Assembly: GCA_902563105.1 (NCBI GenBank)
Contig: CACEVU010000001.1
Location: 131,372 to 195,371, forward strand
DNA: 64,000 nucleotides
Source of the DNA: an uncultured SAR86 cluster bacterium
GTDB lineage: Bacteria > Pseudomonadota > Gammaproteobacteria > Magnimaribacterales > AG-339-G14
Direction: 5' to 3'
Part shown: positions 35,780-45,257 of the stretch, in pieces
Layout: each line of letters starts with the position of its first letter
How positions within the stretch are numbered: the stretch's first letter is position 1
Notes under the pieces: generated by a model
What the model saw: only the letters and a program-made list of their open reading frames with translations
Databases searched by the model: none
What the model was told of the DNA's origin: nothing
Position numbers and translations under genes: made by a program

Positions 35780-36617
35780 AAGAAATATCCAGTTTCTAAT
35801 TATTGGTCTTGGCCTCATTGGGGGTTCAGTAGCAAAAAGGTTGTCAAAAGAAGGCTTTGAGGTCTTAGCTATTGATAAGAATGATTCTAATTTAAATTAC
35901 GCACGGAAGATTAAAACCATAAATGGTAGTTCAGAAAAAATTGATAACAAAAAAAAATTGTTTGTTATTGTAGCCTTACCCCCCAAAATAATTCTCAGAA
36001 AATTTGAAGATTATCTTAATATTTTTAATCAAGCTGATTTTATTACTGACTGCACTAGCGTAAAAGAAACTTTGCTAAAAAAAATAAAGAAAAATAAACT
36101 TGAATCAAAATTTATTTTATCCCACCCTATTGCAGGATCTGAAAAAAGTGGATTTCTTAATTCTAGAGAAGACTTATTTAAAGATAAAATCTCAATAATT
36201 TCTAAGCATAATGGCTTAGCCAATAATACTTTAAAAAAATGTAAGGAATTATGGTTTGAACTAGGATCAGAAACTCATAATGTAGACCCAAAATTACATG
36301 ATGAAATATTTTCTTTAACTAGTCATCTTCCTCATATTGTGGCGTTTAGCTTGATTTCTCTTTTTTCAAAAAGAAAAACATCTGTATATAAAAAATATAT
36401 GGGAGGAGGCTTAAAAGATTTTACACGGATTGCTGAAAGTGACCCCAACATGTGGGAGAATATTTTTTCATTGAATAAAAAAAATTTGTTGAAAGATATT
36501 CGTGAAATAGAAAAAGAGTTAAAAAAAATTAAAAACTTCATAGTTAAAGATGAAGAGAACAAATTAGAAAAACACTTAAAAAAAATAAAAAAAATAAAAG
36601 AATCTCTTAACAGATGA
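35754..36617 (+). CDS. tyrA: Prephenate/arogenate dehydrogenase
   Basis: TyrA oxidatively decarboxylates prephenate (or arogenate) for tyrosine. The 287 residues begin with the Rossmann motif IIGLGLIGGSVAKRL (about 16-30), followed by the family motif SHPIAGSEKSGF with the catalytic His near 123, and LTSHLPHIVAFSL near 190. The C-terminus is very lysine-rich. It is a stand-alone dehydrogenase without a fused mutase, and separate from aroA, whereas the two are fused in some pseudomonads. It overlaps hisC by 26 nt and aroA by 4 nt. Confidence 0.94.
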   Translation: MKKTFLKNKRNIQFLIIGLGLIGGSVAKRLSKEGFEVLAIDKNDSNLNYARKIKTINGSSEKIDNKKKLFVIVALPPKIILRKFEDYLNIFNQADFITDCTSVKETLLKKIKKNKLESKFILSHPIAGSEKSGFLNSREDLFKDKISIISKHNGLANNTLKKCKELWFELGSETHNVDPKLHDEIFSLTSHLPHIVAFSLISLFSKRKTSVYKKYMGGGLKDFTRIAESDPNMWENIFSLNKKNLLKDIREIEKELKKIKNFIVKDEENKLEKHLKKIKKIKESLNR

Positions 36618-37921
36618 AATTCATCTCTAAACATTCTGAAGGACTCCATGGCGAAATAAAAATCCCCGGTGACAAGTCTATCTCTCATAGAGCGTTGATA
36701 TGTGCTTCTATTTCAGAGGGTACTTCTAAAATTTCTAATCTTCAAGAAAGTGAAGATGTAATAAATACTCTTAATTCCCTAAAGCACCTTGGAGTAAATA
36801 TTTCTTTTGAAAATGGATCTTACCTAGTGGAAGGCGTTGGCTTTAAAGGTCTAAAAAAACCAGAAAAACAACTTTATTTTGGAAACTCTGGAACAGGAAT
36901 AAGATTAATGTCTGGTTTATTATCAACGCAAAACTTTTCAACAACCCTCATTGGAGACGAATCTCTCTCACAAAGGCCGATGAAAAGAATAATGGAGCCT
37001 TTAATAAAGATGGGAGTTGATATATCAGGCTCTAAAAAAGATACTTTGCCCTTGAGTATAGTTCCTTCTGAGGAAATTAAAGGAATAAATTATGATATGC
37101 CTGTAGCTAGTGCCCAAGTAAAGTCTGCAATTCTATTTGCAAGCTTAGGCGCAGAAGGTGAGACAAAAATAAAAGAAAAATCTATATCCAGAGATCATAC
37201 TGAAAGAATGTTTGAATATTTTGGTGCAGATATTATGTTTTCCAAAACTGAAACAACCTTAAAAAATACTAAGAAATTTTCTTCACAAGATATCAAAATA
37301 CCAGGGGACTTCTCTTCTTCCGCATTTTTTATTGTAGCTGCCTTAATCTCAAAAAATTCTGAGATTACCCTAAGAGAAGTCGGTTTAAATCCTTCAAGAG
37401 TAGCTCTTTTAAAAAAACTTAAAGAAATGGGGGGTAAAATTGAGGTATTTAATCAGTCTTTATTCGGCAAAGAGCCTATTGCAGATATAAATGTTAAAAG
37501 TTCATCTTTAATTGCTTGTGAAGTTAAATCAGACGATGTTCCAAATTTAATAGATGAACTACCAATATTATTCATTGCATGTTCTTTCGCGGTGGGTATA
37601 TCAAGGTTCAATGAAATAGAAGAATTGAAGTTTAAAGAAAGTGATAGGCTAAAAGCCATGCAAGAAGGTTTATTAAAGATGAAAATAAACAATTATCTTG
37701 ATGGAAATACTTTTTTTATTGAAGGTATGGGACAGAACTATAAGTCACCAAATTTTTTAGTAGAAACTTACTATGACCACAGAATTGCAATGTCATTTGC
37801 AATAGCTGGCTTAAAAAGCAGTTCCTATATAGAAATTGCCTCTCCCGAAAGTATTGATACATCTTTTCCCGAATTTATTGATCTTGGGAAAAAACTTGGA
37901 TGTAATTTTGAAGTTAGTTAG
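36614..37921 (+). CDS. aroA: 3-phosphoshikimate 1-carboxyvinyltransferase (EPSP synthase)
   Basis: AroA joins shikimate 3-phosphate and phosphoenolpyruvate, the sixth shikimate step. The 435 residues have IPGDKSISHRALI near 17, FGNSGTGIRLM near 91, GDESLSQRPMKR near 114, and KFKESDRLKAM near 337. The GNSGTGIRL form with Gly before Thr is the normal bacterial active-site loop. The start overlaps tyrA by ATGA; the end overlaps cmk by 14 nt. Confidence 0.97.
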   Translation: MKFISKHSEGLHGEIKIPGDKSISHRALICASISEGTSKISNLQESEDVINTLNSLKHLGVNISFENGSYLVEGVGFKGLKKPEKQLYFGNSGTGIRLMSGLLSTQNFSTTLIGDESLSQRPMKRIMEPLIKMGVDISGSKKDTLPLSIVPSEEIKGINYDMPVASAQVKSAILFASLGAEGETKIKEKSISRDHTERMFEYFGADIMFSKTETTLKNTKKFSSQDIKIPGDFSSSAFFIVAALISKNSEITLREVGLNPSRVALLKKLKEMGGKIEVFNQSLFGKEPIADINVKSSSLIACEVKSDDVPNLIDELPILFIACSFAVGISRFNEIEELKFKESDRLKAMQEGLLKMKINNYLDGNTFFIEGMGQNYKSPNFLVETYYDHRIAMSFAIAGLKSSSYIEIASPESIDTSFPEFIDLGKKLGCNFEVS

Positions 37922-38582
37922 AAATATAATTACTATTGATGGGCCTAGTGGAGTTGGAAAAGGAACACTTGCACTTTCCCTGGCAGAAAAATTAGGATGG
38001 AATGTTCTTGATAGTGGTCTCATTTATAGGCTCGTGGGATTCATGAGTTTAAAAGAAAAACTAGAAACTCCTCAAGAAATAATCATATGTATTAATAATT
38101 CAAAAATTAAACTTCTTACAAACCTAAAAGAGAAAGTCTGTGAAATTGAGCTTGATGATAAAGTTTTAGGGAAAGAACTCAGAAATGAAAATGTGGCATC
38201 AAAAGCTTCTGAACTTGCTAAAGATTCTGAAATTAGAAACGCTATTATGAAAATTCAGAGAAACGCTTATGAGGAAGAAAAAGGTCTTATTGCAGACGGC
38301 CGAGACATGGGAACGGTTATCTTCCCAGAGGCAGTTTTGAAAGTATTTCTTCAGGCATCTTCAAAAGTAAGGGCAGAAAGAAGAGCTAATCAGTTGAAAG
38401 AAAAGGGCATGAGCGTTATTATGCACGACCTTTTAAGGCAAATTCAGCAAAGGGATGAAGAGGATATTAATAGAAAGATATCTCCTCTAAAGCCAGCTGA
38501 TGGATCATTGCTTATTGACACAAGTAATCTAAGCATAAAAGAAGTTGAAAAAAGGGTTATGGAGAACTATAAAAAATTATGA
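37908..38582 (+). CDS. cmk: Cytidylate kinase
   Basis: Cmk phosphorylates CMP and dCMP. I place the start at TTG 37908, which gives 224 residues, close to the E. coli length of 227, and puts the P-loop IDGPSGVGKGTL near residue 9. The next upstream in-frame start (TTG 37836) would add 24 residues unlike the family. Later signatures are DGRDMGTVIFPEA (near 136) and RAERRANQL. The gene overlaps aroA by 14 nt and rpsA by ATGA, the standard aroA-cmk-rpsA order. Confidence 0.93.
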   Translation: MKLVRNIITIDGPSGVGKGTLALSLAEKLGWNVLDSGLIYRLVGFMSLKEKLETPQEIIICINNSKIKLLTNLKEKVCEIELDDKVLGKELRNENVASKASELAKDSEIRNAIMKIQRNAYEEEKGLIADGRDMGTVIFPEAVLKVFLQASSKVRAERRANQLKEKGMSVIMHDLLRQIQQRDEEDINRKISPLKPADGSLLIDTSNLSIKEVEKRVMENYKKL

Positions 38583-40252
38583 CAGATACTGCATTCGAAA
38601 AACTTTTAGACGAAAGTCTAACAACTTTGGAATTTGACCAAGGAGCTTTGATCTCCGGTGTTATAGTCGATCTTACACCTGACTGGGTCACAGTTCATGT
38701 TGGTTTGAAATCCGAATCTCTAATAGCAAGAACTGAGTTTTTGGCCGACGAAGCTGATGGAGAATTATCAATTGGAGACGAAGTCAAAGTTTCACTAGAG
38801 GCCGTTGAAGATGGCCATGGTTCTACAAGAGTTTCAAGAATTAGAGCAATGCATGATGAAAGCTGGAAAAATCTTGAAGAAGCCTTGGAAACGGGAGCTC
38901 TTATTAAAGGCTATATTTCTGGCAAGGTTAGAGGAGGAATGACAGTAGACGTTGCAGGCGTTAGAGCCTTCCTTCCAGGCTCGTTAGTAGACTCAAGACC
39001 TTTAGAGAGTTTCGACCATTTGGAGAAAACTTTTCAAGATTTTAAGGTAATAAAACTCGATAAAGAAAAAAGTAACGTTGTCCTTTCAAGAAAAGCTGTT
39101 CAAGAAGATCTTAACTCCGAAGAGAGAGAAAAGATTTTTGCAACCTTACAGGAAGGATCTTTAGTATCAGGCACCATAAAGAATTTAACAGATTATGGGG
39201 CATTTGTTGATTTAGGTGGTGTTGATGGACTACTTCATATTACTGATATAACTTGGAAAAGAATCAATCATCCTTCGGAAATCCTCAATGTTGGCGAAAA
39301 ACTTGATTTCAAAGTGACAAATTTTGATAAAGAGAAATCTAGAATTTCCTTAGGGTTAAAACAACTAAGCAATGATCCATGGGAAAATATAAAAGATTCA
39401 TTCCCAATTAATTCAATTCAACAAGCTAAAGTTACAAGCATTACCGAATACGGTTTTTTTGCTGAACTTGATTCTAACACTGAAGGCTTAGTTCATATTT
39501 CAGAAATAGATTGGACAAATAAAAGCATTCATCCTTCAAAAGTTGTAGCTATTGGAGATCAAGTTGAGGTTATGATTTTAGAGATTGATACTGAAAAAAG
39601 AAGAGTTTCCTTAGGTATGAAACAGTGTCAGGAAAATCCTTGGCTTACTTTCTCAGAAAATAATAGTCTTGGTGATGTTGTTAAAGGCGAAGTGAGATCC
39701 ATTACAGATTTTGGAATGTTTGTTGGTTTAGATGGAAATATTGATGGGTTGGTTCATCTCTCAGATTTATCTTGGAGTCAATCCGAAGAGGAGGCAGTAA
39801 AGTTATATTCCAAAGGACAAGAAGTCGAATCAGTTATTCTTGGCATAGATCCTCATAAAGAAAGAATATCTCTTGGTATAAAGCAACTTTCTGAAGATGT
39901 TTTCGATTCTTTTGTAAAAAACAATCCCAAAGGAACTGAATTAAAAGGAGCAGTTAGCTCTATCGGGGAAGACCTAATCTTTATTAGCTTAGCCGAGGAA
40001 GTAATAGGAAAAATCAAGAACAAAGAATTCAAAGATAACCTTCCTGTGGAAGGAGATAATATAACTTCTCTTGTTACATCTATAGACAGAAAGAATAGAC
40101 AAGTAAATCTATCGATTTTTGCTTTGGAAAAATCTCAAGAAAAGGAACTAATGAAAGAAAATATTTCAAAAAACAAACAAATTGAATCAGAAACTAAAAC
40201 TTCAATAGGCGATCTTATTCAGGAAGAACTCGATGATTCCTCAAAAGATTGA
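38579..40252 (+). CDS. rpsA: 30S ribosomal protein S1
   Basis: S1 carries mRNA to the ribosome, which matters for genes without Shine-Dalgarno sequences, of which this window has several. The 557 residues equal the E. coli length. Six S1 repeats follow one another from about residue 20 to 525. The best are near 190 (GSLVSGTIKNLTDYGAFVDLGG), 278 and 363 (GEVRSITDFGMFVGLDG). Repeats 1 and 2 are the divergent ribosome-binding ones, as usual. The start overlaps cmk by ATGA, and ihfB follows with no gap. Confidence 0.98.
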   Translation: MTDTAFEKLLDESLTTLEFDQGALISGVIVDLTPDWVTVHVGLKSESLIARTEFLADEADGELSIGDEVKVSLEAVEDGHGSTRVSRIRAMHDESWKNLEEALETGALIKGYISGKVRGGMTVDVAGVRAFLPGSLVDSRPLESFDHLEKTFQDFKVIKLDKEKSNVVLSRKAVQEDLNSEEREKIFATLQEGSLVSGTIKNLTDYGAFVDLGGVDGLLHITDITWKRINHPSEILNVGEKLDFKVTNFDKEKSRISLGLKQLSNDPWENIKDSFPINSIQQAKVTSITEYGFFAELDSNTEGLVHISEIDWTNKSIHPSKVVAIGDQVEVMILEIDTEKRRVSLGMKQCQENPWLTFSENNSLGDVVKGEVRSITDFGMFVGLDGNIDGLVHLSDLSWSQSEEEAVKLYSKGQEVESVILGIDPHKERISLGIKQLSEDVFDSFVKNNPKGTELKGAVSSIGEDLIFISLAEEVIGKIKNKEFKDNLPVEGDNITSLVTSIDRKNRQVNLSIFALEKSQEKELMKENISKNKQIESETKTSIGDLIQEELDDSSKD

Positions 40253-40546
40253 ATGAAGAAGTCTGACTTCAAAAACGTTTTGTCAAAAAATCTTAGTGAA
40301 TACAATGAAATTGATATTAGTCTTTCTGTAGAGATTATTCAGAAAATCATTGTTGATTCTCTGAAGAAAAGAAAAAGGATTGAGATCAGGGGCTTCGGAT
40401 CTTTTAGTATAAGAGACAGAAAATCTATTCGCGCAAGAAATCCTAAATCAGGTGAATCTATAGAGCTACCAAAGAGGTCGATCCCATATTTCAGAGCTTC
40501 AAAATTATTAAAACAAAGAGTAAATCAGAATGTGTTAAAATATTGA
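40253..40546 (+). CDS. ihfB: Integration host factor subunit beta
   Basis: IhfB pairs with IhfA to bend DNA in replication, recombination and transcription. The 97 residues have the HU/IHF fold with RIEIRGFGSFSIRDRKSIRARNPKSGE in segments (about 43-70), including the GFGSF and RNPK-G motifs and the proline that intercalates. The position right after rpsA favours the beta subunit over HU or IhfA. The ATG directly abuts the rpsA stop. Confidence 0.95.
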   Translation: MKKSDFKNVLSKNLSEYNEIDISLSVEIIQKIIVDSLKKRKRIEIRGFGSFSIRDRKSIRARNPKSGESIELPKRSIPYFRASKLLKQRVNQNVLKY

Positions 40547-40547
40547 A

Positions 40548-40790
40548 ATGAAATATTTTTATTTCATCTTAACAATTCTTCTTATCTCATTCCTCTTTTT
40601 ATTTTCAAATCTTAATCCACGCATAATTGTTATAGATTTATTTTTCGTGAAAATTGAAGGAGTATCTCTTGGATTTTCTATGATTTTCTCTGTTCTTATT
40701 GGAGCTACTATTTCTCTTCTTCTTCAATTACCTAGATTGCTTAGACGAAATTCAAAGGTTTCATCTCATAAAAAAGATGAAAATCATTAA
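40548..40790 (+). CDS. lapA: LapA family membrane protein
   Basis: This is an 80-residue protein with two hydrophobic helices (about 4-20 and 40-62) around SNLNPRIIVIDLFF, followed by a basic tail RLLRRNSK. This is the LapA (YciS, DUF1049) layout. In E. coli LapA acts with LapB in the control of LpxC and lipopolysaccharide synthesis, and the order is lapA-lapB-pyrF. Here pyrF follows lapA with a 14-nt overlap and lapB is absent from the position. Assignment rests on topology and position more than on strong motifs. Confidence 0.8.
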   Translation: MKYFYFILTILLISFLFLFSNLNPRIIVIDLFFVKIEGVSLGFSMIFSVLIGATISLLLQLPRLLRRNSKVSSHKKDENH

Positions 40791-41481
40791 GCCCAAGCAG
40801 ATTATCGTAGCTCTTGACTTTGATTCCATAAAGGAAGCAAGCTCTATTGTGAAGTATTTAGATCCAGAAATTTACAGATTAAAGATTGGAAAACAACTTT
40901 TCGCTTGCGAAGGGCCTAAAGTATTAGATAAATTCAACAAACAAGGTTTTGATCTTTTTTTAGACTTAAAGCTTCATGATATTCCCAATACTGTATACAA
41001 GGCTCTAAAAAATTTACTCAATCAAGATGTCTGGATGACAAATATACATCTTCTTGGAGGTGAAGAGATGATACAGGCTGCAAGAGAAGCCAGAGAAAAT
41101 TCTAAAAGCAAAGCACTTTTAATCGGAGTTACAGTTCTTACTAGCCTGGATGAGTTTAATATTAAAAATATGGGTTTTAGTGTTCGAATTCCTGAACTAG
41201 TTAAAATTCTTTCCATAACTGCTAAGAAAAATAATATTGATGGCGTGGTTTGTTCTGCGCAAGAGGTTTCTGAAATAAAGAAAAATTCTGGTAAAGACTT
41301 TATTACTGTAACTCCTGGCATCAGGATTGAGCAAAAAAATAATGACCAAGCAAGAGTAGCATCTCTAGAAGAAGCTATAAAAAACGGTAGTGACTATATT
41401 GTTTTAGGAAGAGAATTAACCGCTTCAAAGGACATCTCAAAAATGATAAAAAAAATTGAATCGTATATAATTTGTGAATGA
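40777..41481 (+). CDS. pyrF: Orotidine 5'-phosphate decarboxylase
   Basis: PyrF makes UMP from orotidine 5'-phosphate. The 234 residues begin with a strand IIVALDF and contain the catalytic motif FLDLKLHDIPNTV near 60, TVLTSLDE near 120, VCSAQEV near 159, VTPGIR near 176 and YIVLGRELTAS near 208. The ATG at 40777 was chosen; an upstream in-frame start inside lapA would add 26 hydrophobic residues foreign to the family. It overlaps lapA by 14 nt and the next gene by ATGA. Confidence 0.96.
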   Translation: MKIIKPKQIIVALDFDSIKEASSIVKYLDPEIYRLKIGKQLFACEGPKVLDKFNKQGFDLFLDLKLHDIPNTVYKALKNLLNQDVWMTNIHLLGGEEMIQAAREARENSKSKALLIGVTVLTSLDEFNIKNMGFSVRIPELVKILSITAKKNNIDGVVCSAQEVSEIKKNSGKDFITVTPGIRIEQKNNDQARVASLEEAIKNGSDYIVLGRELTASKDISKMIKKIESYIICE

Positions 41482-41807
41482 AAGCTAATTGGCATGTTGT
41501 TAAGGAAGACGAAAGGTACGTTGTATTAGACAATGATTCTTTATCAAAACTGGTTCCCAGCATAACGAAATTAAACCCAAATAAAAGCACCTCTGGACAT
41601 AAACACGATGGCCAGGAAGAAGTTTATGTCTTCTATAAAGGAACAGGAATAATGCAAATTGATGACTCAAAATTCGAGGTTAATCAAGGAGATGTCATTC
41701 CGGTACCAGATGGTGCGTTTCATAGAGTCTTCAATGAGTCTGGTGAGATTTTAGAATTTGCTGCAATATTCAATGGTGAAAGGCATACTGAAGATAAGCC
41801 AAACTAG
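41478..41807 (+). CDS. Small cupin-domain protein
   Basis: This is a 109-residue single-domain cupin. Motif 1 is GHKHDGQEEVYVFYKGTG (about 40-57), with His-x-His and Glu as likely metal ligands. Motif 2 is GDVIPVPDGAFHRVFN (about 71-86) with the fourth His. Such proteins include mannose-6-phosphate-isomerase-like and sensor or isomerase enzymes; no substrate can be assigned. It is coupled to pyrF by ATGA and overlaps the ggt start by 35 nt. Confidence 0.85.
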   Translation: MKANWHVVKEDERYVVLDNDSLSKLVPSITKLNPNKSTSGHKHDGQEEVYVFYKGTGIMQIDDSKFEVNQGDVIPVPDGAFHRVFNESGEILEFAAIFNGERHTEDKPN

Positions 41808-43467
41808 TAAAATCTATATCCTTAAATATCCGGTAATAGCAATTTTCCTAATTCTATTATTATTTTTTTCTTCATTTTTAAAAACTGAGTCCTATGCCGT
41901 TGCGACTAGGCATCATCTTGCAACGGATATTGGAATGAAAGTTTTAGAAGAAGGTGGAAATGCTATTGATGCTGCCGTAGCTGTTGCATTTGCTCTAGCT
42001 GTCGTAAACCCATCGGCTGGAAATCTTGGCGGCGGCGGATTTATGTTATTACACTTAACCGAAACAAACGAAACCTTTTCAATTGACTATAGGGAACGCG
42101 CCCCAAAAATGTCTTTTGAAAAGATGTTTCAAGACAATTCAGGAAATGTTATTAAAGGATTGAGTTTAAATTCTATTTTGGCTTCAGGAGTTCCAGGAAC
42201 GGTATCGGGTATGTTTTATGCGTCAGAAAAGTTTGGAACAATTGATATCAAATCATTAATCGATCCATCAATTGAACTGGCAAGAAAAGGTTTTGTTTTA
42301 TCTAATTTTCAGGCAAAAAACTTAAATAAATATAAAGAAAAATTTTCAAAAAACAAAGAAGCAAAAAAAATTTTTACACGGCCTAAAGGATTTTCTGAAG
42401 GAGATTTCCTAGTACAAAGTAATCTTGCTAAAACTTTAGAAAGAATTGCTCAAAATGGAAAAGAGGAATTTTACTCAGGAGAGACGGCAAAAAAAATTTC
42501 AAAATTTTTTCAAATAAATGGAGGGATTTTAAGCTCTGATGACTTGAAACAATACAAGTTAAGAATACTCGAGCCGGTCTGTGGCAGTTATAGACTTTAC
42601 AAAATTTGTTCTATGGCTCCACCAAGTTCTGGAGGAATTGCTATAGTTCAAATTTTAAATATTCTTGAAAATATCGACTTAAGTAAACTTGATCATAATT
42701 CAGAAGAATATTTAAAAATCTTGATCTCCGCTATGGATTATGTCTACAAAGATAGGGCTAAATACCTTGGAGATCCAGATTTTTTTAAAATACCACAAGA
42801 TTTACTTACATCAAAAAAATATGCACATAAAATTTATCAGCAAATACGAAAAAATAACTTACCTTCAAAAGTCGATATAAATATTGTAGAGGGTGAAGAA
42901 ACCACTCATTTTTCAATCATAGATAAATGGGGCAATGCAGTAAGTAACACCTATACCTTAAATACTGCTTATGGATCAGGCATAATTCCCTCTGGAACGG
43001 GAATTTTAATGAATAACGAAATGGATGATTTTTCTTCAAAACCTGGATACCCAAATACATATGGCTTGGTAGGATCCGAAGCAAATAAAATTGAGCCTAA
43101 AAAAACTCCTCTCTCATCAATGACCCCAGTAATTGTTTTTAGAGACAACAAGCCTTACCTAATAACTGGCTCCCCAGGTGGCTCAACTATTATTACAAGC
43201 GTATTACAGGAGATTTTAAATATTTTGGATTTTCGTATGACACTAGAAGAATCTTCTAAAAAAAGCAGGATTCATTTTCAACATTTACCAGATATATTAT
43301 TTCATGAACAATTAGATGATAGTCTTATAAAATCTCTACAAAGAGATAGAAAGCTTATTAATAGAAAATTAGGCGAAATACACTCTATTTTGTATAGAGA
43401 AGATGACATCGAAGCATTTTCTGACAAAAGAAGGCCAGATGGAAAAGCAAGCTCAGTTTACAAATAA
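41773..43467 (+). CDS. ggt: Gamma-glutamyltransferase (glutathione hydrolase)
   Basis: Ggt cleaves glutathione and other gamma-glutamyl compounds in the periplasm. From the ATG at 41773 the protein has 564 residues. A hydrophobic export or anchor segment spans about 20-36, followed by SYAVATRHHLA, EEGGNAIDAAVA, and NPSAGNLGGGGF. The self-cleavage site is at the TTHFS motif, so Thr377 should become the N-terminal nucleophile of the small subunit. The oxyanion motif GSPGGSTI lies later. A TTG at 41758 is also in frame. It overlaps the cupin gene by 35 nt and uvrC by 29 nt. Confidence 0.94.
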   Translation: MVKGILKISQTSKIYILKYPVIAIFLILLLFFSSFLKTESYAVATRHHLATDIGMKVLEEGGNAIDAAVAVAFALAVVNPSAGNLGGGGFMLLHLTETNETFSIDYRERAPKMSFEKMFQDNSGNVIKGLSLNSILASGVPGTVSGMFYASEKFGTIDIKSLIDPSIELARKGFVLSNFQAKNLNKYKEKFSKNKEAKKIFTRPKGFSEGDFLVQSNLAKTLERIAQNGKEEFYSGETAKKISKFFQINGGILSSDDLKQYKLRILEPVCGSYRLYKICSMAPPSSGGIAIVQILNILENIDLSKLDHNSEEYLKILISAMDYVYKDRAKYLGDPDFFKIPQDLLTSKKYAHKIYQQIRKNNLPSKVDINIVEGEETTHFSIIDKWGNAVSNTYTLNTAYGSGIIPSGTGILMNNEMDDFSSKPGYPNTYGLVGSEANKIEPKKTPLSSMTPVIVFRDNKPYLITGSPGGSTIITSVLQEILNILDFRMTLEESSKKSRIHFQHLPDILFHEQLDDSLIKSLQRDRKLINRKLGEIHSILYREDDIEAFSDKRRPDGKASSVYK

Positions 43468-45256
43468 AAAAATACTGTTTAACAATAATATAGATTTTCC
43501 AGAATTACCTGGTGTTTATAAATTTTTTAATTCCAAAAACGAAGTTATTTACATAGGAAAAGCTAAAAATATCAAAAATAGAGTCAAAAGTTATCTTAAA
43601 ATAAGAAAAGGTGAAAGCAAGAGAATAGCTAAACTGAAGTCTTCAATTAAGTTTATTGAAACCATAATCACAAAAACAGAATCTGATGCTCTAATACTTG
43701 AACAAGGTCTCATCTCAAAAAAAAGACCTCCATACAATATTCAGTTTAGAGATGATAAATCTTATCCAGCAATACATTTATCTACTTCAAAAGATTTTCC
43801 AGCCATATATGTTTCTAGGCAAAAAGATTTCAATAATAAGACATTTGGTCCTTTTGCTAATGTTGGAGCAATGAGACTTAATGTGAGTTTGATTAGGTCT
43901 TTATTCAAAATAAGGAATTGTAAGGATATAAATTTCAAAAACAGATCTCGTCCATGTATTGAGTATCAGATGAAACGTTGTTCGGCACCGTGTGTAGGAT
44001 ATATTTCTAAGGAAGATTATGCATTCGACGTAAAAAATACTATAAATTTTCTTTCAGGAGATACAAAAAAAATAATAATGGAGCTTCAAAAAAAGATGGA
44101 TGCTTACTCAAAGATAGAAGATTATGAGAGAGCTGCTATATACAGAGATAAAGTTCAATCAATTAGAGATACTCAAAAAAAACAAAACGTTTTGACAGGA
44201 TTTAATGATTTAGATGTTTTTGTTTTAAAAAGAAATAGATTTAATTGTTGTCTCAGTGTGCTTAGAATTGAAGATGGTTGGATTACAAGTTCTCAAAATT
44301 TTTATCCAGATTTAAAAGATAATATATCTGATCAAGAGTTATTGTCCGTTTTTTTAGAAAGCTATGTTACTTACAACAAGAGTAGAAAAATAATAAATTT
44401 ACTCTTTCAAGGAGAAATTTTAAAAGAAACAAAAGATTTTTTATCTAGTTTGTCCTTTCCAAAAATTATTAATCACAAGCCTAGCAAGCATAATAAAAAT
44501 TTAATAGAAATTTGTTCATCTCAGGCACAAGATGCATTATCAAGAAATAATAATTTCTCTTGGGTTCAGAATTGTTTTGAATCTCTTTCAAATTTTTTGA
44601 AATTAGAAACTATAAATAAGATAGAAGGTTTTGATATCAGTCATACTTCAGGAAAAAATGTTTCAGCCTCCTGCGTGTCCATAACTAGAGAAGGGCCTAA
44701 CAAAAAAAATTACAGGATAATGAATATAAAAAAAGATTCTAATAATGACTACTTAGCTTTGAGCGAAGCTATTAAAAGAAGATGTAAAAACTTGCAAAAA
44801 AATGAACTAAATCTTCCTGAAGTGATTTTAATAGATGGAGGAAAAGGTCAATTAAATGTTGTTAAAAAAAATCTTAATGAAAAATTTTTAGAAAATATAA
44901 AATTTATCTCCATTTCAAAAGGCCCTAATAGGAACGAAAAATATGACATTTTGCACGATGGTAATAGAACTTATGAATTGAACAATTCAACCCAGATATC
45001 AAAGCTACTTCAATTAGTAAGAAATGAATCTCATCGTTTTGCAATCAACCATCATAGAAAAAGAAGATCTAAAGAAATGTTTTCTTCTGGTTTAGATGCA
45101 ATAGATGGGTTAGGACCTAAGTTAAAAATAAATCTTTTAAGATATTTTAGAGGTATAGACGAAGTATCTGAAGCTTCATTAGAGGATCTAAAATCCGTAC
45201 CTGGCATAGGAGAAAGGAAAGCCAAAAAAATTCATTCATACCTTAAAAAAAATTAA
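43439..45256 (+). CDS. uvrC: UvrABC excinuclease subunit C
   Basis: UvrC makes both incisions in nucleotide excision repair. The 605 residues contain the GIY-YIG nuclease domain (about 20-100, GVYKFFNSKNEVIYIGKAKN), a four-cysteine-like region with CIEYQMKRCSAPCVGYIS (near 165), a UVR coiled coil near 210-240, the RNase H-like C-terminal nuclease with FDISHTSG and LIDGGKGQLN, and tandem HhH repeats (PGIGERKAKKIHSYL) at the end. I chose the ATG at 43439 because AAGAAGG precedes it by 4 bases and the length then matches the family; an ATG at 43403 is in frame. Confidence 0.95.
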   Translation: MEKQAQFTNKKILFNNNIDFPELPGVYKFFNSKNEVIYIGKAKNIKNRVKSYLKIRKGESKRIAKLKSSIKFIETIITKTESDALILEQGLISKKRPPYNIQFRDDKSYPAIHLSTSKDFPAIYVSRQKDFNNKTFGPFANVGAMRLNVSLIRSLFKIRNCKDINFKNRSRPCIEYQMKRCSAPCVGYISKEDYAFDVKNTINFLSGDTKKIIMELQKKMDAYSKIEDYERAAIYRDKVQSIRDTQKKQNVLTGFNDLDVFVLKRNRFNCCLSVLRIEDGWITSSQNFYPDLKDNISDQELLSVFLESYVTYNKSRKIINLLFQGEILKETKDFLSSLSFPKIINHKPSKHNKNLIEICSSQAQDALSRNNNFSWVQNCFESLSNFLKLETINKIEGFDISHTSGKNVSASCVSITREGPNKKNYRIMNIKKDSNNDYLALSEAIKRRCKNLQKNELNLPEVILIDGGKGQLNVVKKNLNEKFLENIKFISISKGPNRNEKYDILHDGNRTYELNNSTQISKLLQLVRNESHRFAINHHRKRRSKEMFSSGLDAIDGLGPKLKINLLRYFRGIDEVSEASLEDLKSVPGIGERKAKKIHSYLKKN

Positions 45257-45257
45257 A

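Noticed and set aside
37836-37907. Earlier TTG start for cmk deep in aroA
   Set aside because: It adds 24 residues with no family match; TTG 37908 gives the normal length with the P-loop near residue 9.
40699-40776. Earlier in-frame start for pyrF inside lapA
   Set aside because: It would add 26 mainly hydrophobic residues unlike the family; the ATG at 40777 places the first strand correctly.
43403-43438. Earlier ATG for uvrC
   Set aside because: It lacks a ribosome site and increases the overlap with ggt; ATG 43439 has AAGAAGG at good distance and the expected length.
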